Below, one piece after another: positions 61,357 to 64,000 of a stretch of DNA of 64,000 nucleotides. The stretch's first letter is position 1, and each line of letters begins with the position of its first letter. Source of the DNA: Saprospiraceae bacterium (GTDB taxonomy: Bacteria > Bacteroidota > Bacteroidia > Chitinophagales > Saprospiraceae); the NCBI GenBank assembly GCA_021604865.1, contig BQJU01000039.1, positions 1 through 64,000 of the forward strand, in the 5' to 3' direction. Under the pieces are notes generated by a model that was not told the DNA's origin, did not search any database, and saw nothing but the letters and a program-made list of their open reading frames with translations. The position numbers were made by a program, and so were the translations under genes.

Positions 61357-62595
61357 ATGAAATCATCTTTTTGTCTGGGGACATTGCTACTTTTTGTCTT
61401 GTTGCTAAATGCTCAAGGCAATATTTTGGAACAGCTGATTGAAAAAAATCAGGATCAACTGGGCGTTTGGGCAGACCATCCTGAAACTTATGAGGTGCAA
61501 ATCATTTATACACAAATTGACCGGGATGAAAAAAACCGGCCACAGTTTAGCAGCCACACTTATGGTGTCAACGCTAACCGTTATTTTTATCCGGCCAGTA
61601 CAGTAAAGATGCCCACGGCTTTTATGGCCTTGGAAAAACTCAACCAGCTAAATATTAAGGGGCTGGACAAATACACCCCCATGAAAACCGGTGCCGTGAC
61701 ACCTCCACAATCACCGGTGGTCACGGACTCGACGGCGGAAAACCTTCTGCCTTCCATAGCACATTATATCCGCAAGATTTTCCTGGTGAGTAATAATGAT
61801 GCCTACAACCGACTGTATGAATTTCTAGGACAACGCTACCTCAACCAAGGCTTACGGGATAAAGGATATACCGATTTGCGGCTAATACACCGATTGTCGG
61901 CACCCGGCTTCGATTCGGAGGCTAACCGACATAGCAATCCGGTCTCTTTTTACGATTTTGACACCCTGCATTATTACCAGGGAGAGGTGTATAGTATGGC
62001 TCCTCAGGGACTGGATTTAGAAGATGAAGTGCGCGGAAAAGCCTATATGAATCACGAAGGAAAAATTATATCCAAACCTTTCGATTTTACGCAAAAGAAT
62101 TTTGTATCTTTGCAAAATTTGCACGATATCCTAAAGGCGGTGCTTTTCCCAGAGGTAGTACCGGAACACCAACGGTTTCAGCTAACGGAAGATGACTACC
62201 GTTTTCTGTATGATTCAATGTCTAAGTTGCCAAAAGAGAGTCGTTTCCCTAAATCTGAAGAATCGGATAATTATGTCAAATTCTGGATGTATGGTGACAG
62301 CTCCCCCACTGATATTCCCGATCAAATCCGCATTTTCAATAAAGTAGGCTGGGCTTATGGTTACCTCACTGATGTGGCTTACATCATCGACGTGGAACAA
62401 AATATCGAATTCATGTTGGCCGGTGTCATTCATGTCAATGCTAATCAAACTTATAATGACGGCCAATATGAATACCATGAAATTGGGTTACCATTTTTTA
62501 AGCAGTTGGGCCAGGTGATTTACGAACATGAGTTGCAACGGGAACGAAAATTTAAACCGGATTTGAGGAGGTTTTCTTCAAAGAAAAGAGAATAA
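61357..62595 (+). CDS. Secreted class A beta-lactamase-like serine hydrolase
   Basis: 412 residues. Signal peptide MKSSFCLGTLLLFVLLLNAQG. The catalytic SxxK is in YPASTVKMPTAFMALEKL, the second motif (SDN-like) is SNN in FLVSNNDAYNRLYEFLG, and the third is replaced by KVGWAYG. The fold fits beta-lactamase2/class A-like D-Ala-D-Ala carboxypeptidases rather than a resistance enzyme: it is longer, and the omega-loop Glu is not evident. Likely a periplasmic hydrolase of peptidoglycan or a peptide. The ATG is preceded by AAAAAGGAAAAGT. Confidence 0.78.
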   Translation: MKSSFCLGTLLLFVLLLNAQGNILEQLIEKNQDQLGVWADHPETYEVQIIYTQIDRDEKNRPQFSSHTYGVNANRYFYPASTVKMPTAFMALEKLNQLNIKGLDKYTPMKTGAVTPPQSPVVTDSTAENLLPSIAHYIRKIFLVSNNDAYNRLYEFLGQRYLNQGLRDKGYTDLRLIHRLSAPGFDSEANRHSNPVSFYDFDTLHYYQGEVYSMAPQGLDLEDEVRGKAYMNHEGKIISKPFDFTQKNFVSLQNLHDILKAVLFPEVVPEHQRFQLTEDDYRFLYDSMSKLPKESRFPKSEESDNYVKFWMYGDSSPTDIPDQIRIFNKVGWAYGYLTDVAYIIDVEQNIEFMLAGVIHVNANQTYNDGQYEYHEIGLPFFKQLGQVIYEHELQRERKFKPDLRRFSSKKRE

Positions 62596-62606
62596 TGTAA
62601 ATTCCG

Positions 62607-62614
62607 TATCTTTC
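62607..62614 (+). promoter_or_regulatory. -7-like motif TATCTTTC before the NhaC-family gene
   Basis: One base from TAnnTTTG, 19 nt before ATG 62634 and just after the stop of the previous gene (62595). It may give the antiporter gene its own transcript. Confidence 0.3.
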
Positions 62615-62633
62615 CGGCAAAAGCCACCGACAC

Positions 62634-64000
62634 ATGCACGAATACGGGTATTTATCGCTCTTGCCACCATTGATTGCTATCTTTTTTGCCATTCGCACCA
62701 AGCAAGTTTTTGTATCGCTATTGTTTGGCATCTGGCTGGGCTGGATGATCATTGAAAATTTCAATCCTTTGACCGGCACACTCAGTACCGTACAGGCGCT
62801 GGTGGATGTGTATAAAGACCCGGGCAATACCCGTACCATTATGTTTTGTGCTCTGGTTGGGGCGCTGATCATCTTTATTCAGCGGTCGGGCGGAGTGGCT
62901 GGATTTATCCATTGGGTGAGTGGTATCTTGCACCATTACGAGCAGCGCAAAAGTGGCAGCAATCGCATTATTGTACAGTTACTGGCCTGGCTAACCGGAT
63001 TATTGATCTTTGTAGAATCGAGCATTTCAGTGTTGACCGTAGGGGCGTTGTACCGGCCGATGTTTGATAAATTGGGCATCTCTCGGGAGAAACTGGCTTA
63101 TATTGCCGACTCCAGTTCGGCACCTTCCAGCATTCTGATTCCGTTTAATGGCTGGGGAGCTTTTATTATGACCTTGCTGGCGGCTCAGGGCTTCAGTGAT
63201 CCTTTTGCGACTATGCTCAAATCTATGGCTTATAACTTCTACCCGATCATCGCGCTTCTGATCGTACCGGTGGTCATCCTTTGGGGTAAAGATATCGGCC
63301 CGATGGCCAAGGCGGAAAAACGGGTGAAAGAAGAAGGCAAGCTCCTCGCTGATGGCGCTCAACCTATGATTTCCGATGAACTAACAGAGGTGGAAATGGC
63401 ACCCAATGTCACACCCAAGGCTTATAACATGGCCATTCCAATTCTAATCATGGTCTTTATGATGCCCATAATGCTGGCCTACACTGGCTGGGGGGAGGCC
63501 CTCAAAGAAAGGCCGGATGCGAGCGTTTTTGATCAATTCATTTTTGCTATCGGCCAGGGTTCCGGCTCCACGGCAGTGCTGATTGCTGTTTTGTCCTCCA
63601 TTCTCTTTTCCATGGTATTCTATCGAGTACAAAACATAATGGGCTTCAAAGAAATGATAGAGCTGACGTTAAAAGGTATCAGCGGCATGATTCCACTGGC
63701 GTTGTTGATGATGCTGGCCTTTGCCATCGGTGATGTCTGTAAAAACCACCTGCATACGGGTACCTATGTGGCAAGTGTGGTGCAAGATTGGTTGTCGCCT
63801 GGTCTGGTGCCATTCCTGATTTTTCTGGTGGGCTGTTTTATCGCCTTTTCTACGGGTACTTCCTGGGGTACCTTTGGTATTATGATCCCGATTGCTGTTC
63901 CTATGGCCGAGCAATTGGATGCCAATATCTACCTCACCATTGCGGCTGCGTTGGGCGGTGGCGTTTTTGGTGACCATTGCTCCCCGATTTCGGATACCAG
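62634..64000 (+). CDS. NhaC-family Na+/H+ antiporter (3' partial)
   Basis: The frame is open from ATG 62634 (MHEYGYLSLLPPLIAIFFAI) to the window end, at least 455 residues without a stop. About ten hydrophobic segments are visible. Family features: AIRTKQVFVSLLFGIWLGW near the N-terminus, SGSNRIIVQLLAWLTGLLIFVESSISVLTVG, DSSSAPSSILIPFNGWGAF, FSTGTSWGTFGIMIPIAVPMA and GGGVFGDHCSPISDT at the break, all typical of the NhaC antiporters of Bacteroidota. It should exchange Na+ and H+, or an organic anion as in some NhaC homologues, across the inner membrane. About 40 bp follow the upstream hydrolase gene; the C-terminus lies outside the window. Confidence 0.9.
   Translation, partial: MHEYGYLSLLPPLIAIFFAIRTKQVFVSLLFGIWLGWMIIENFNPLTGTLSTVQALVDVYKDPGNTRTIMFCALVGALIIFIQRSGGVAGFIHWVSGILHHYEQRKSGSNRIIVQLLAWLTGLLIFVESSISVLTVGALYRPMFDKLGISREKLAYIADSSSAPSSILIPFNGWGAFIMTLLAAQGFSDPFATMLKSMAYNFYPIIALLIVPVVILWGKDIGPMAKAEKRVKEEGKLLADGAQPMISDELTEVEMAPNVTPKAYNMAIPILIMVFMMPIMLAYTGWGEALKERPDASVFDQFIFAIGQGSGSTAVLIAVLSSILFSMVFYRVQNIMGFKEMIELTLKGISGMIPLALLMMLAFAIGDVCKNHLHTGTYVASVVQDWLSPGLVPFLIFLVGCFIAFSTGTSWGTFGIMIPIAVPMAEQLDANIYLTIAAALGGGVFGDHCSPISDT

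Noticed and set aside
61357-62595. Antibiotic-resistance beta-lactamase
   Set aside because: SxxK is present, but the length, the SNN motif and the missing KTG fit a general class A-like hydrolase; no basis for a resistance claim.
1-64000. tRNA, rRNA, CRISPR arrays, IS elements or prophage
   Set aside because: Looked for in the gene-free stretches and not seen; no transposase, integrase or phage structural protein among the reading frames.

Overview
The window is chromosomal DNA of a marine-type Bacteroidota bacterium, most probably of the class Saprospiria (relatives of Saprospira, Lewinella or Haliscomenobacter; this placement is inference). The signs are C-terminal type IX secretion (T9SS) sorting domains on secreted enzymes, a TonB receptor with an N-terminal carboxypeptidase-regulatory domain, LytS/LytTR two-component pairs, promoters with the Bacteroidota -7 motif TAnnTTTG, few Shine-Dalgarno sequences, and a PUFA synthase locus. 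No rRNA, tRNA, CRISPR array, transposase or prophage gene was seen.

Layout. (1) 1-11399: a polyunsaturated fatty acid (PUFA) synthase operon made of the C-terminus of PfaA (ACP, then KR-DH in the -1 frame after an A_AAA_AAG slippery site), a large PfaC with an acyltransferase fused in (KS-CLF-AT-DH-DH), and the PfaD enoyl reductase. (2) 11411-18940: a secreted GH53 galactanase, a toxin-antitoxin pair with a frameshifted RelE/ParE toxin, a QueA-like enzyme, an SDR, a GAF-LuxR regulator and an APC permease with universal-stress domains. (3) 19067-23652: prfC-purD, a coiled-coil/SPOR-like lipoprotein-type secreted protein and a thioesterase-fold protein. (4) 23659-26943: a TonB receptor, an HMA-like secreted protein and a Cys-rich protein, probably a metal-handling cluster. 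(5) 26997-33551: DUF4112, an HD phosphohydrolase fused to a Pycsar-effector (PycTM/DUF5706-type) membrane domain, acetyltransferase, duplicated small secreted proteins, a DUF6265-DUF5694 protein, and a ferredoxin-class III cyclase-globin fusion. (6) 34107-43279: an M36 T9SS metalloprotease, then a five-gene minus-strand operon (MBOAT acyltransferase, SGNH-like partner, threonine synthase-like PLP enzyme, gluconate dehydrogenase subunit 3-like protein, GMC oxidoreductase). (7) 43417-53930: two LytS/LytTR systems, one next to a serine hydrolase and one divergent from an ABC ATPase plus an ABC permease-M1 peptidase fusion. (8) 53997-64000: rlmN, GNAT, DoxX, aminopeptidase P, rpoN with a sigma-54-like promoter of its own, a DUF2236 oxygenase, a class A beta-lactamase-like hydrolase and the start of an NhaC antiporter.

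The most interesting items are the candidate programmed -1 frameshift in pfaA (slippery heptamer, 6-nt spacer, long hairpin, and a Pro/Thr linker open in the shifted frame), the three-domain ferredoxin-cyclase-globin protein, the HD-PycTM fusion without an adjacent PycC cyclase, the -24/-12 promoter in front of rpoN, and a dispersed intergenic repeat with core TGTTTGGAGGTC. All functional calls come from reading the translated sequence by eye; no database search was run.
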